Below are positions 16,667 to 24,787 of a stretch of DNA of 64,000 nt, piece by piece. Location of the stretch: assembly GCA_039185015.1 (NCBI GenBank), contig JBCDAU010000028.1, positions 1-64,000 on the forward strand, written 5' to 3'. A program made the translations under genes and the position numbers. The notes under the pieces are model-generated. The model ran no database searches and had not been told where the DNA came from. It saw only the letters and a list, made by a program, of their open reading frames with translations. The number at the start of each line of letters is the position of its first letter. Positions within the stretch are counted from its first letter, which is position 1. Source of the DNA: JBCBSZ01 sp039185015. GTDB taxonomy: Bacteria; Actinomycetota; Acidimicrobiia; Acidimicrobiales; Poriferisodalaceae.

Positions 16667-17224
16667 ATGGCCGACATCGCAGACGACGAGCGACCGGTCC
16701 CGCTCACCCAGGAGCGGCTGGTCCAGCTCGAGCACCTCAACCAAGAGCACCTCGATCACATCTGGTCGCTCCAGCTGCAGATGTCGGCGGCTCGGGTGCG
16801 GTCCACCTCGGCGCGCTGGTCGGCTGCCCTGGGCCTGCTGCTCGTCGCCGCCTTCGTGAACCTCGGCGTGCCCTGGTTCGCGGTCGGAGACGAGCTCGGC
16901 AGCGGCTACGCGTTGGTCGACGACGGCGCACCGCTCTGGTGGTGGCTCCACCTCGCCGCCGGCGTGTTCGCACTGATGCTCGTGGTGGCCCTCGCCGCAC
17001 CGTCGAGACGGCCCTCGGTGGCCGGTTGGTACCTGCTCACGATCGTCGGCGTCCTGATGACGATCACCGCCGTCGGCGTGCTGGGTGATCTGCCGTTCCG
17101 CGCCGATCCCCGTGCCGGGGTCCGCGTGGCGATCGCGCTCTCGATGGCGGTGACGGTGGTCGGGGCGGTCGGCGGCTTCCGACTCGCCGATCTCCAGCGG
17201 GCCGAGGACCGCCGACGCCGCTGA
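16667..17224 (+). CDS. Hypothetical four-helix membrane protein
   Basis: A 185-aa protein. The N-terminal 45 residues are polar and probably helical (EERLVQLEHLNQEHLDHIW-like). About four hydrophobic segments follow near 50-68, 90-110, 122-142 and 150-170. The end is basic. GCGGGAG lies before the ATG, and TAGCGT at 16634-16639 is a candidate -10. No recognisable domain; function unknown. It is followed 3 bases later by a GNAT gene. Confidence 0.7.
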   Translation: MADIADDERPVPLTQERLVQLEHLNQEHLDHIWSLQLQMSAARVRSTSARWSAALGLLLVAAFVNLGVPWFAVGDELGSGYALVDDGAPLWWWLHLAAGVFALMLVVALAAPSRRPSVAGWYLLTIVGVLMTITAVGVLGDLPFRADPRAGVRVAIALSMAVTVVGAVGGFRLADLQRAEDRRRR

Positions 17225-17227
17225 GGC

Positions 17228-17677
17228 ATGCGCATCGTCGACCTCGAGGCCGGCCACCATGCCGAGGTGCGCGCCCTGATCCTGCGTGGACTCGCCGATC
17301 ACTGGGATTCGGTCGACGAGCGTCTCAACCCGGACCTGGACGACCTCAGCGCCGCATACCCGGGCGGTCGGACGATCGTGGTGTTCGACGACCACCGCTC
17401 GGCGATCGGTACCGGCACGGTCGTCCCCCGCGACGAGGGCACGGTCGAGATCGTGCGCATGTCGGTCGACACGAACCGACGCCGAGGCGGCATCGGACGG
17501 GCGATCGTCGAGGAGCTCGTCGCCACGGCGCGCCGCTGGGGAGCGGATCGGGTGGTGCTCGAGACCACCTCGGCGTGGACCGAGGTCGTGGACTTCTACC
17601 GGTCGTGCGGCTTCTCGATCACCCACACCGCGCCCAGCCCCTTCGGCGAGGACACCTGGTTCGAACGGAGAATATAG
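17228..17677 (+). CDS. GNAT family N-acetyltransferase
   Basis: A 149-aa GNAT-fold protein. Seen: motif A in MSVDTNRRRGGIGRAIVEEL (R-R-G-G-I-G-R for the acetyl-CoA pyrophosphate, near residues 78-97) and the C-terminal VDFYRSCGF (motif B, Tyr near 128). It transfers an acetyl group from acetyl-CoA to an unknown amine. It starts 3 bases after the membrane protein stop, so the two are likely co-transcribed. A palindrome begins immediately after its stop codon. Confidence 0.88.
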   Translation: MRIVDLEAGHHAEVRALILRGLADHWDSVDERLNPDLDDLSAAYPGGRTIVVFDDHRSAIGTGTVVPRDEGTVEIVRMSVDTNRRRGGIGRAIVEELVATARRWGADRVVLETTSAWTEVVDFYRSCGFSITHTAPSPFGEDTWFERRI

Positions 17678-17704
17678 TGGCGGACGCAACCATTGCGTCC
17701 GCCA
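17673..17704 (+). promoter_or_regulatory. -10-like box plus 12-bp-arm palindrome before the monooxygenase-MarR operon
   Basis: TATAGT (17673-17678) is followed by the perfect arms TGGCGGACGCAA (17678-17689) and TTGCGTCCGCCA (17693-17704), separated by CCA. The palindrome sits 14 bases before the ATG at 17719, where a MarR autoregulatory operator would be expected. It could also act as a terminator for the GNAT gene, but no T-run follows. Confidence 0.55.
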
Positions 17705-17718
17705 GCGAAGGATCGCCC

Positions 17719-18018
17719 ATGCTGATCGCCCGAGTCCGCGTCACCGCCACCGACGACGGCCGCCAGACCCTCGTCGACGCCCTCACCACCGAGGCCGGTC
17801 GGATCACCGAGCGCTTCGAGGGATGCGAGCGCTTCGCCGTCTCGATCGACACGACCGACCCGAACACGGTCGTGCTCGCCGAGGAGTGGACCACCAAGGA
17901 GCACTTCGACGCCTACGTCGGGTCCGACCACTTCGCCGAGCTGATGTCGGCGGCCGCACCGTGCCTCGCTGGACCGCCCGACTCCGCCTACTACCTCGGC
18001 GAGCGCGTCGGACCGTGA
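17719..18018 (+). CDS. Antibiotic biosynthesis monooxygenase (ABM) domain protein
   Basis: A 99-aa ferredoxin-like-fold protein of the ABM family. Seen: the strand MLIARVRVTATDDGRQ, the central ERFEGCERFAVSID, and EEWTTKEHFDAYVGSDHF, a classic ABM helix (E/W..EA...H..S.H). Family members act on quinones, aldehydes or heme without a cofactor. GAAGGA precedes the start. Its stop overlaps the GTG start of a MarR regulator (GTGA), so enzyme and regulator form one operon. Confidence 0.88.
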   Translation: MLIARVRVTATDDGRQTLVDALTTEAGRITERFEGCERFAVSIDTTDPNTVVLAEEWTTKEHFDAYVGSDHFAELMSAAAPCLAGPPDSAYYLGERVGP

Positions 18019-18500
18019 GCGGGTCCTCGGCCGACACCGGCTCCCGCCTCCACGCCTCGGCCGACCTGGACGAGGCGATCGCCTACCGGCTCCACCGCAG
18101 CAACCGGCTGTTGCTCACCCACCTCGCACGCGTCCTCGAACGGCGACGTGCCGGCCTGACAGCGGAGAAGTGGTTCGTCCTCGCCCGACTCCACTCCGAC
18201 GGACCGATGCGGCAGGTCGACCTGACCGAACGGGCGCTCGAGGACGCACCCAACGTCAGCCGCCTCGTCGACGGCCTCGTCGCTGCGGAGCTCGTAGAGC
18301 GCCGGCCCGATCCGGACGATCGGCGGGCGAAGCTGCTGGAGCTGTCCGCCGACGGTCGTGCCCTGGCCGACCAGCTCCTCGACGACGTCCGTCGCGAGCG
18401 GGAGCGGGTGTTCGCCGGGCTCGACGACGCCGACCTGGGAGCGCTGACCGCAGCGCTCGACCGCGTCGACCAGAACGTGCGATCGCTGCTCGAGCGCTGA
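18015..18500 (+). CDS. MarR family transcriptional regulator
   Basis: A 161-aa winged-helix protein. Seen: LTAEKWFVLARLHSDGPMRQ (near residues 50-69), the recognition region LEDAPNVSRLVDGLVAAELV (near 80-99) and the wing RRPDPDDRRAKLLELS, all typical of MarR. It is translated from a GTG overlapping the ABM stop. It probably binds the palindrome at 17678-17704 and responds to a phenolic or quinone ligand (family inference). It is convergent with the SDR gene, 14 bases apart. Confidence 0.93.
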   Translation: MSGSSADTGSRLHASADLDEAIAYRLHRSNRLLLTHLARVLERRRAGLTAEKWFVLARLHSDGPMRQVDLTERALEDAPNVSRLVDGLVAAELVERRPDPDDRRAKLLELSADGRALADQLLDDVRRERERVFAGLDDADLGALTAALDRVDQNVRSLLER

Positions 18501-18514
18501 CGGCGCCGCTCGGA

Positions 18515-19378
18515 TCAGGTACCGAAGGCGCCTCGGAGCAGCGTGGGGTTCTCCTGCTGGTGCAGCGACTCGTTGCGGTGGCGGATGTCGGCCAGGTAGT
18601 CGGGGTGGCTGAGCACCCAGAAGCGTCGTTCCCGGATCGCGTCGAGCACGAGCGCAGCGACGTCGGCCGGGTCCATGCCGTCCTCGGCCAGCGCTGCGGC
18701 GATTGCGGCGTTGCGCTGCCGAGCCTCGTCGGTCGGGGGGCGACGGGTGCCGCTGCGCCGGAGGTGCTCGGGCCGGTTCCGCTGACTGCTGGTGATGTTG
18801 GTGCTGACCTCACCGGGGCACAGCACCGACACGCCGACGTTGGCCGAGTCGTCGGCCGCCATCTCGTGGTGGAGGGTCTCCATGATCGCCACGACGCCGT
18901 ACTTCGCCGCGTTGTACGGGCCGAGCCCGGGGTTCGCCATCAGCCCGGCGACCGAAGCGGTGCTGACGACGTGGGCATCGTCGGACTCCACGAGGTAGGG
19001 CAGGAAGTGGTGCAGGCCGTGGACGACGCCCCAGAGGCTGACGTCGATGACCCACTTCCAATCGACGAGCTGCAGCCCTCGGATCAGGCCGCCGCCGCCC
19101 ACCCCGGCGTTGTTGCAGAGGATGTCCACCCGACCGAAGCGCTCGATCGTCATCTCGGCCAGCTCCCGGACCGAGTCGGAGTCCGTGACGTCGGTGCGCG
19201 CACCCATGACCTGAGCGCCGACCTCGAGCAGCTCGCCGGTCGTCGCGTCGAGCGCGTCCGACTCGACGTCGGCGAGCACGACGCCACACCCTGCGGCGGC
19301 GAACGCTCCGGCCAGCGCACGGCCGATGCCGGACGCCGCACCCGTCACGACCGCGACGCGGCCTGAGAACTCCTCCAC
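18515..19378 (-). CDS. Short-chain dehydrogenase/reductase (SDR)
   Basis: A 287-aa classical SDR with TGAASGIG at residues 13-20, CNNAGVGG near 88, and the catalytic YNAAKYG near 162. The C-terminal extension (TDEARQRNAAIAAALAEDGM...) is longer than in minimal SDRs. Start GTG at 19378 with the strong Shine-Dalgarno GAGGAGGGG. It lies 22 bases downstream of the amine oxidase gene on the same strand, suggesting an operon in which an oxidase product is further reduced or oxidised. Substrate unknown. Confidence 0.9.
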   Translation of the reverse strand: MEEFSGRVAVVTGAASGIGRALAGAFAAAGCGVVLADVESDALDATTGELLEVGAQVMGARTDVTDSDSVRELAEMTIERFGRVDILCNNAGVGGGGLIRGLQLVDWKWVIDVSLWGVVHGLHHFLPYLVESDDAHVVSTASVAGLMANPGLGPYNAAKYGVVAIMETLHHEMAADDSANVGVSVLCPGEVSTNITSSQRNRPEHLRRSGTRRPPTDEARQRNAAIAAALAEDGMDPADVAALVLDAIRERRFWVLSHPDYLADIRHRNESLHQQENPTLLRGAFGT

Positions 19379-19400
19379 GACCCCTCCTCGTTCGACCGCC

Positions 19401-20567
19401 TCACTCTCGCACGCGGAGGATCAGCTCCACGGCGTCGCGGGCCGAGCGTGTGGCGTCGTCGACGCTGCCCCAGTCGTCGTGGCTCGTGTAGGCCTCGCCG
19501 GCGAAGAAGACCCGGTCGCCGACGGGCTCCTGCAGGCGAGGTGGGTGCCGCCAGTCGGCGGTGTCCGCCAGGTACGCCTGGCCGATGAAGGGCTCCCGGT
19601 CCCAGTCCTGCACGATGTGCCGGAGGTACGACGCCGAGGCGGCGCCGTCGAACACCTCGTCGAGCTCGGCGAGCACGAGGTCGCGCAGGCCATCACCCTC
19701 GGCTGCCTGGTACGGCTCGGCGCCGCTGCCGACGGCGAACAGCCCGAGCACGTTGGCCTCGGAGTCCTGCCCGTAGGCGGCGTCGAAGTAGTAGCGCTGA
19801 CCCGTTCGCGTCTCGCTGTCGGCGAACTCGACCCATGACGGGTAGAACGCCTCGTCGAACTCGAAGAACGCCTTGATCCCGCCCCACACGGCGGCGGCGT
19901 CGATGGCCCGCTGCTTCCGGCGAGGAAGCGCCGGCCTGAACCGGAGCCGCTCCTCCTGCAGCAGGCGTAGTGGCACGGTGACGATCACCCGGTCGGCCTC
20001 GAGCTCGGACCCGTCGGCGGTCACGAGGCGAACCGCATCACCGCCGTGGTCGATCTCGACGATCTCGGTGTCGAAGGTGATGGCGTTCACGACCTCGGGC
20101 ACCACGTACCGGTCGAAGACCGCGAACCAGCTCGCTCCGACGAAGTTGAGCGAGTCGAACTCACCGAGCGGGACCAGGCTGGTCTCGCCGTCGTGGTAGG
20201 CCGTCGAGTCGGTGGGGTCGTACGGCTCGAGCTCGACGTCGACCTCGTCGACGCCGAGGATCGATGGCAGCTCCTCCGCGGGGGCCTCGAGCCACTGGCC
20301 GCCGAGGGAGATCGGGAAGTCGACGAAGTCGGCCGCATGACGAACCCGACCACCGTGGGTCGACGACGCCTCGACGATCTGCACCTCGATGCCGGCCCGG
20401 CGGAGCAGGAGGGCCGCGCTGAGGCCGGCCACGCCGGCGCCGACCACCACGACCCGGCCCACGGCATCGCCCACCGGCTCGGACGAGTCGTCGTCCCCGC
20501 ACCCGATGAGCGGCAACGTCAGCCCCAACGCTGCCCCGGCCTTGAGGAAGTCACGGCGTCGGATCAT
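19401..20567 (-). CDS. Tat-exported flavin amine oxidase, probable lipoprotein
   Basis: A 388-aa flavoprotein of the monoamine oxidase family. The N-terminus is a Tat signal (MIRRRDFLKAG) ending in a lipobox (LPLIGC), so the protein is probably exported folded and lipid-anchored. Seen: the FAD motif VVVVGAGVAGLSAALLLRRA (residues 40-59), GGRVRH near 74, and the C-terminal FFAGEAYTSHDDWGSVDDA, the conserved FAD-binding end. AGGAG precedes the start, and TACCTT at 20600-20605 is a candidate -10. The substrate amine is unknown. Confidence 0.9.
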   Translation of the reverse strand: MIRRRDFLKAGAALGLTLPLIGCGDDDSSEPVGDAVGRVVVVGAGVAGLSAALLLRRAGIEVQIVEASSTHGGRVRHAADFVDFPISLGGQWLEAPAEELPSILGVDEVDVELEPYDPTDSTAYHDGETSLVPLGEFDSLNFVGASWFAVFDRYVVPEVVNAITFDTEIVEIDHGGDAVRLVTADGSELEADRVIVTVPLRLLQEERLRFRPALPRRKQRAIDAAAVWGGIKAFFEFDEAFYPSWVEFADSETRTGQRYYFDAAYGQDSEANVLGLFAVGSGAEPYQAAEGDGLRDLVLAELDEVFDGAASASYLRHIVQDWDREPFIGQAYLADTADWRHPPRLQEPVGDRVFFAGEAYTSHDDWGSVDDATRSARDAVELILRVRE

Positions 20568-20672
20568 CTCGCTCCTGTCGTCGTCGCCCGCTGGTGAGGA
20601 AGGTACGGAGCCAAGGGTCCGCCGACGCTCCGCCTGACGGTGGATTCCGCCGTCGACGTCCTCCCTCGCCGG

Positions 20673-20700
20673 GATGATCCGGTCGAGGGGTGCGATCATC
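20673..20700. promoter_or_regulatory. Inverted repeat before the quinone oxidoreductase-like gene
   Basis: Arms GATGATC (20673-20679) and GATCATC (20694-20700) flank a 14-base spacer and end 5 bases before the ATG at 20706. Possible operator; no regulator gene is adjacent. Confidence 0.3.
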
Positions 20701-20705
20701 CGCCC

Positions 20706-21824
20706 ATGGCGACCGAGCTGCCCTCCACGATGCGAGCTGCGCTCCTCACCGCACGGGGTGGTCCCGAGGTGCTGGTGGTCCGTGACGACGTCCCGGTGCC
20801 CCGACCGGGCCCGGGCGAGGCGCTCATCGAGGTCCGAGCGTGCGGCGTCAACAACACCGACATCAACACCCGGGTCGGCTGGTACAGCCGCTCGGTGGTC
20901 GCAGCGACCTCGGGCGACGGGTTCGAGGCCGCGAAGGAGGAGGACTCGGCCTGGGGAGGCGGGCTGGTCTTCCCCCGGATCCAGGGCGCCGACCCGAGCG
21001 GGGTCGTGGTGGCGGTCGGCGACGGAGTCGACACCGGGCTCGTCGGGCGTCGGGCGCTCGTCGACCCGTGGATCCGAGATCCCGACGACCCCGCCGACCG
21101 GGAACGGGCCGGCTACCTCGGCAGCGAGCGAGACGGCGGCTTCGCTGAGTTCTGCTGCGTCCCGGCCCGCAACGTCCACGCCCACGGCTCAGACCTGCCC
21201 GATGCGGCGCTCGCCGCGCTGCCCTGTTCCTGGTCGACCGCGGAGCACATGCTCCAGCGGGTGCGCCTCGGCGCCGGCGAGACGCTCGCCGTCCCCGGCG
21301 CTTCCGGAGGCGTCGGGTCGGCGCTCGTCGTGTTGGCGCGGCTCCGCGGCGCACGCGTCGTCGCCGTGTGTGGCGCGTCGAAGGTCGACCAGGTGCGCGA
21401 GCTGGGCGCGGAGGCGATCGTCACCCGTGACGTGGACGACGTGCCCGCGGCGGCCGCGGACGCGCTCGGCGGCGAGCTGGACGCCGTCGCCGACGTGGTG
21501 GGCGGCGACGATGTCGGCGGCTGGTTGGAGCACCTCCGCCGAGGAGGCCGGTACGTCACCTCCGGCGCGATCGCCGGACCGGTCGTGCCACTGGACCTCC
21601 GCACGGTCTACCTCCGCGACCTCGAGCTCCACGGTGCGACGGTCTTCGAGCCGCAGGTCTTCGCCGACCTGGTCGCCCACGTCGAGGCGGGCGAGATCGA
21701 CCCACCGGTCGCCGCGACCTACGCGCTGGAGGACATCCACGAGGCCCAGGCCGACTTCGAGCGCAAGGCCCACGTCGGCGCCCTCGTGATCGACCTCCGA
21801 CGGCGACCGGTGCGGACGCGGTGA
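20706..21824 (+). CDS. MDR-family alcohol dehydrogenase / quinone oxidoreductase-like protein
   Basis: A 372-aa medium-chain dehydrogenase/reductase. Seen: GEALIEVRACGVNNTDINTR near residue 40 (NNTD replaces the zinc ligand pattern C-G-S-D, so it is a zinc-free quinone-oxidoreductase type), the cofactor motif VPGASGGVGSALVVLAR near 195, and the C-terminal ALEDIHEAQADFE. Cytosolic and NAD(P)H-dependent; substrate unknown. Its last 106 bases overlap the 3' end of the convergent EF-hand gene, an unusually long 3' overlap. Confidence 0.88.
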   Translation: MATELPSTMRAALLTARGGPEVLVVRDDVPVPRPGPGEALIEVRACGVNNTDINTRVGWYSRSVVAATSGDGFEAAKEEDSAWGGGLVFPRIQGADPSGVVVAVGDGVDTGLVGRRALVDPWIRDPDDPADRERAGYLGSERDGGFAEFCCVPARNVHAHGSDLPDAALAALPCSWSTAEHMLQRVRLGAGETLAVPGASGGVGSALVVLARLRGARVVAVCGASKVDQVRELGAEAIVTRDVDDVPAAAADALGGELDAVADVVGGDDVGGWLEHLRRGGRYVTSGAIAGPVVPLDLRTVYLRDLELHGATVFEPQVFADLVAHVEAGEIDPPVAATYALEDIHEAQADFERKAHVGALVIDLRRRPVRTR

Positions 21825-22441
21825 GCCCCCGCACCGAGCAGCGCGGCCAGCACCGGCACCAGCACGACCGGGACGACGTCGAGACGCTGGTCTGCTGGCG
21901 ACGTCGTGCCATATCCCTCGTCGAGCGCGAACGAGACCGTGCCGTCATCGGCCAAGGCGCCCTCGATCGCGCCGTCCGCATCGACGAGCTCGACGGCGGT
22001 CGACGCCGGGAAGAAGTCCCAGGTCAGATCGATCCGGTCGACGTCGCCATCGTGTGACGTGGTCGCGATCACGAGGACGACCCAGGCCGAGGCGCCGTTG
22101 TCGCTCGCGTGGCCGCCGACACCGGGAACTCCGGCAGCCGAGACGTCGATGACCTCGCCGTCCGCGAGCAGCGACATCCGCTCGCGGACCGTGGACACGA
22201 TCGTGCCGGCCACCGCGGCTTCTTGGGACCGGAGCTCGTCATCATCGATCAAGCCGTCGCCGGAGGTATCGAGGTAGCCGAGCTCGGCGTACGGGACCTG
22301 CGCGGCGATGAGGATCCGGTCGGTCTCGACGACGACGTGGAGTCGGCTGTCCGCCGACTCGTGGGCGGCCACCGGCGAGGTGACGCCGAGCAGGGCGACG
22401 CCCACGACGGCGAGGAGGGCTGCGGTGGTGCGCAGGGTCAT
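21719..22441 (-). CDS. Secreted EF-hand-like membrane-anchored protein
   Basis: A 240-aa protein with a signal peptide (MTLRTTAALLAVVGVALLG, cleavage near VAA-HES). A canonical EF-hand loop follows (DTSGDGLIDDDEL, near residues 58-70). A hydrophobic segment (VVPVVLVPVLAALLGAGA, near 188-205) and a basic tail (GRRRRS) then form a C-terminal membrane anchor. The last 35 residues are read from sequence that also codes, on the other strand, for the MDR protein end, so this tail may not be functional. It starts 12 bases after the stop of the YHYH gene. Function unknown. Confidence 0.7.
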   Translation of the reverse strand: MTLRTTAALLAVVGVALLGVTSPVAAHESADSRLHVVVETDRILIAAQVPYAELGYLDTSGDGLIDDDELRSQEAAVAGTIVSTVRERMSLLADGEVIDVSAAGVPGVGGHASDNGASAWVVLVIATTSHDGDVDRIDLTWDFFPASTAVELVDADGAIEGALADDGTVSFALDEGYGTTSPADQRLDVVPVVLVPVLAALLGAGAHRVRTGRRRRSITRAPTWALRSKSAWASWMSSSA

Positions 22442-22453
22442 CGTGACACCCGC

Positions 22454-23476
22454 TCAGCCGTTCCCGGCCGGCGGTCCCTGCGGCGCGCCACCGTCGGTCC
22501 CGTCGGAGACGGTCTGACCGATCAGGCACTCGATGACCAGGTTCTGCTCGGCCGGGTTGGCGTGGTAGTGGTACCCGTCCTCGTCGGAGACGTGTCCGCC
22601 ACACTCGTCGAGATCGGTCGCATCGGGATCCGGCGAGTGCACCGGGACGCCGTCCATGGCGTAGGCGAACATCGACGGTGCACCGTCGTCGGCGTCGCCG
22701 TCGAGCTCGGAGCACCCCACCGCGCCGTGGAGGTGATAGCCGTCGACCGGGTTGTAGTGGCCGCCGCAGTCGTCGAAGGCGGCGATCGTGTACGCGGAGA
22801 GGATGGCCTCGACCGGCGCGGACGGGGCGATGAGCACTCCGTCGAGGGTGATGCCGAGGTCGCCGCCGGTCGTTCCCGGGGCCTCCGCGAGCACCGGCTC
22901 CACAGGGATCAACACCGTCGACGCGACGGGCTCGCCGCCCTCCAGCCACTCGACGCGGCCCTCCACGCAGTGGTTCTGCACGGACTCGTCGACGTCGGGC
23001 CGGGCGGCGAGATCGAACTCCTCGGCCGTCTCGGTGACGAACACGTTCCCGTCCTCGTCGAACATCTGCCAGTTGTCGTCGCCGTACAGCTCGGCGAGTC
23101 CCTCGATGAAGGCGCCGTCGAGGTCGTAGACGTCCTCGCCGTCCAACCAGAGACCCCCGGCCTCCGCCGTGTCGGTGATCGTCGAGGGGCAGAACGGACC
23201 GGCGTCGTAGGTGACCGGATCGCCGGCGACCGTGATCCGCAGGCACATCGTCTCCGCCCCGTCGCTGAGCGTGCACGCCTCGGTCGTGGGGTCCCCGACG
23301 ATCGCGCCGTCGAAGAAGAGCCCGACGTCCACACCCGACGACGCGGTCGTCTCCGCGGCATCGTCGACGACGTCGTCCGAATCGCTGCAGGCCACGAGGA
23401 GCAGCGCCGCGAGGACGCAGAGGGCCGTGATGCGGCGAGAGGCACGACGGCCTCCGGACCCACTCGTTGCGGTCAT
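22454..23476 (-). CDS. YHYH domain lipoprotein
   Basis: A 340-aa exported protein. The signal peptide ends in a lipobox (LLLVAC, Cys near residue 30). The C-terminal half carries a YHYH-type domain: CGGHYNPVDGYHLHGAVGC, then DGVPVHSPD, CGGHVSDEDGYHYHANP. YHYH proteins are secreted and of unclear function, possibly metal-binding through the histidines. The transcript is probably leaderless (TACCTT at 23484-23489, 7 bases before ATG). It is upstream of the EF-hand gene in the same direction; both have acidic, calcium-type features. Confidence 0.88.
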   Translation of the reverse strand: MTATSGSGGRRASRRITALCVLAALLLVACSDSDDVVDDAAETTASSGVDVGLFFDGAIVGDPTTEACTLSDGAETMCLRITVAGDPVTYDAGPFCPSTITDTAEAGGLWLDGEDVYDLDGAFIEGLAELYGDDNWQMFDEDGNVFVTETAEEFDLAARPDVDESVQNHCVEGRVEWLEGGEPVASTVLIPVEPVLAEAPGTTGGDLGITLDGVLIAPSAPVEAILSAYTIAAFDDCGGHYNPVDGYHLHGAVGCSELDGDADDGAPSMFAYAMDGVPVHSPDPDATDLDECGGHVSDEDGYHYHANPAEQNLVIECLIGQTVSDGTDGGAPQGPPAGNG

Positions 23477-23483
23477 GGCAGCG

Positions 23484-23489
23484 AAGGTA
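23484..23489 (-). promoter_or_regulatory. TACCTT -10-like box of the YHYH gene
   Basis: Minus-strand TACCTT is 7 bases before the ATG at 23476. Confidence 0.4.
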
Positions 23490-23528
23490 CGGACCTCCGC
23501 TGTGAGGACCCTGTGAGCGACCTCGCCG

Positions 23529-24743
23529 CTAGAGGTTGACCCCGGTCGGGAACGTCACGGGCAGGTGGCGAGGGCCGCGGACCTGCCCGCCCGCCCAGGT
23601 GACGGCGGCCGGGTCCTCGAGCTCGAACTCGGGGATCCATGCCAGGAACTCCTCGATCGCGACCTGCATCTCCATGCGCGCGAGGTTCGAGCCGAGGCAG
23701 CGGTGGATGCCGGCCCCGAACGCGATGTGGCGGTTGACGGGACGGTCGATGATGACCGACTCCGGTTCCTCGAAGACCTCCGGATCGCGGTTCGCCGCCG
23801 GGAACGACAGCAACACACGGTCACCCTTCGCGACCGGGCAGCCGGCGACCTCGGTGTCCTCCTTGGCGAGGCGGGCCATCGTGACCGGCGAGTAGGCCCG
23901 GAGGAGCTCCTCGACCGCGGTCGGGATCAGCTCGGGCTCGTCGACGAGACGCTGCCGGTCCTCTGGGTGGGCGGCGAGGTGCCACAGCGCAGAGCCGATG
24001 CTGCTCCACGTCGTGTCGATGCCGGCGATGAGCATCAGGCCGATGTTGCCCCGGATGACGTTCATCGGGAGCGGCTCGCCGTCGAGCTCGGCCTGGAGGA
24101 GGAACGAGATCAGGTGGTCGTCGGGCTCCTCGCTCTTGCGCTTGATCTCCTCGAGGAAGAACTGCTCGATGATGACCCGGTACTTCTCCCGGATCTCGGG
24201 GTCCTGGCTGCCGAGCTCGAGCACGCCCTGGACCCATTCGGTGAAGTCGTCGGAGCGCTCGGGATCGATGCCGAGGATGTCGGCGATCACCCGGGGCGGG
24301 ATCTGGCGGGCGTACCCCTCGGCGGCGTCGGCGCGGCCGTGCTCGACGAACTCACCGATGAGACGACGGCACAGCTCGCGGGTCGGCTCCCGATAGCGCT
24401 CGATCGCCCTCGGCGCGAAGAACGGCAGCATGAGCCGGCGCTCGGGGGTGTGGTCGGGCGGATCGGAGCTGATGATCGAGCGGATCCGATTGCCGTCGGC
24501 GTCGTAGTTCGGCGGGATGTTCACGACGCTCACCTGGAACGACGAGAAGCGATCGGCGTCGTGCGCGACCTCCGACACCGTGTCGAAGGTGGTCGGCATG
24601 TGCGAGCCGCCCCAGCGGTCGGTGCGCGGCACGGGACACTCGCTGCGGAGCCCCTGCCAGACCGGATACGGGTCGCGCACGAACTCGGCGTCGAAGATGT
24701 CGTAGTCGTCGGTCCAGTCGCCGACCGGTTCCGTCGTCGTCAT
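23529..24743 (-). CDS. Cytochrome P450
   Basis: A soluble P450 of 404 aa. Seen: a canonical I-helix LIAGIDTTWSS (near residues 243-253, with the Asp-Thr pair intact), EELLRAYSP (ExxR near 285), and the heme loop FGAGIHRCLGSNLARME with the thiolate Cys near residue 349. Unlike the P450 at 13438 it has a normal proton relay. Start ATG at 24743 with GGGGGAAGGGGG upstream and TACCGT further up as a candidate -10. No redox partner lies next to it. Substrate unknown. Confidence 0.95.
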   Translation of the reverse strand: MTTTEPVGDWTDDYDIFDAEFVRDPYPVWQGLRSECPVPRTDRWGGSHMPTTFDTVSEVAHDADRFSSFQVSVVNIPPNYDADGNRIRSIISSDPPDHTPERRLMLPFFAPRAIERYREPTRELCRRLIGEFVEHGRADAAEGYARQIPPRVIADILGIDPERSDDFTEWVQGVLELGSQDPEIREKYRVIIEQFFLEEIKRKSEEPDDHLISFLLQAELDGEPLPMNVIRGNIGLMLIAGIDTTWSSIGSALWHLAAHPEDRQRLVDEPELIPTAVEELLRAYSPVTMARLAKEDTEVAGCPVAKGDRVLLSFPAANRDPEVFEEPESVIIDRPVNRHIAFGAGIHRCLGSNLARMEMQVAIEEFLAWIPEFELEDPAAVTWAGGQVRGPRHLPVTFPTGVNL

Positions 24744-24787
24744 GGATCCCCCTTCCCCCGGCCCACACGGTACGCGAGCGGCGCGCC

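Noticed and set aside
14573..17689. Minus-strand open frame of about 1038 codons across the OYE, membrane and GNAT genes
   Set aside because: Arg/His/Gly-rich shadow of three well-supported plus-strand genes; no motif.
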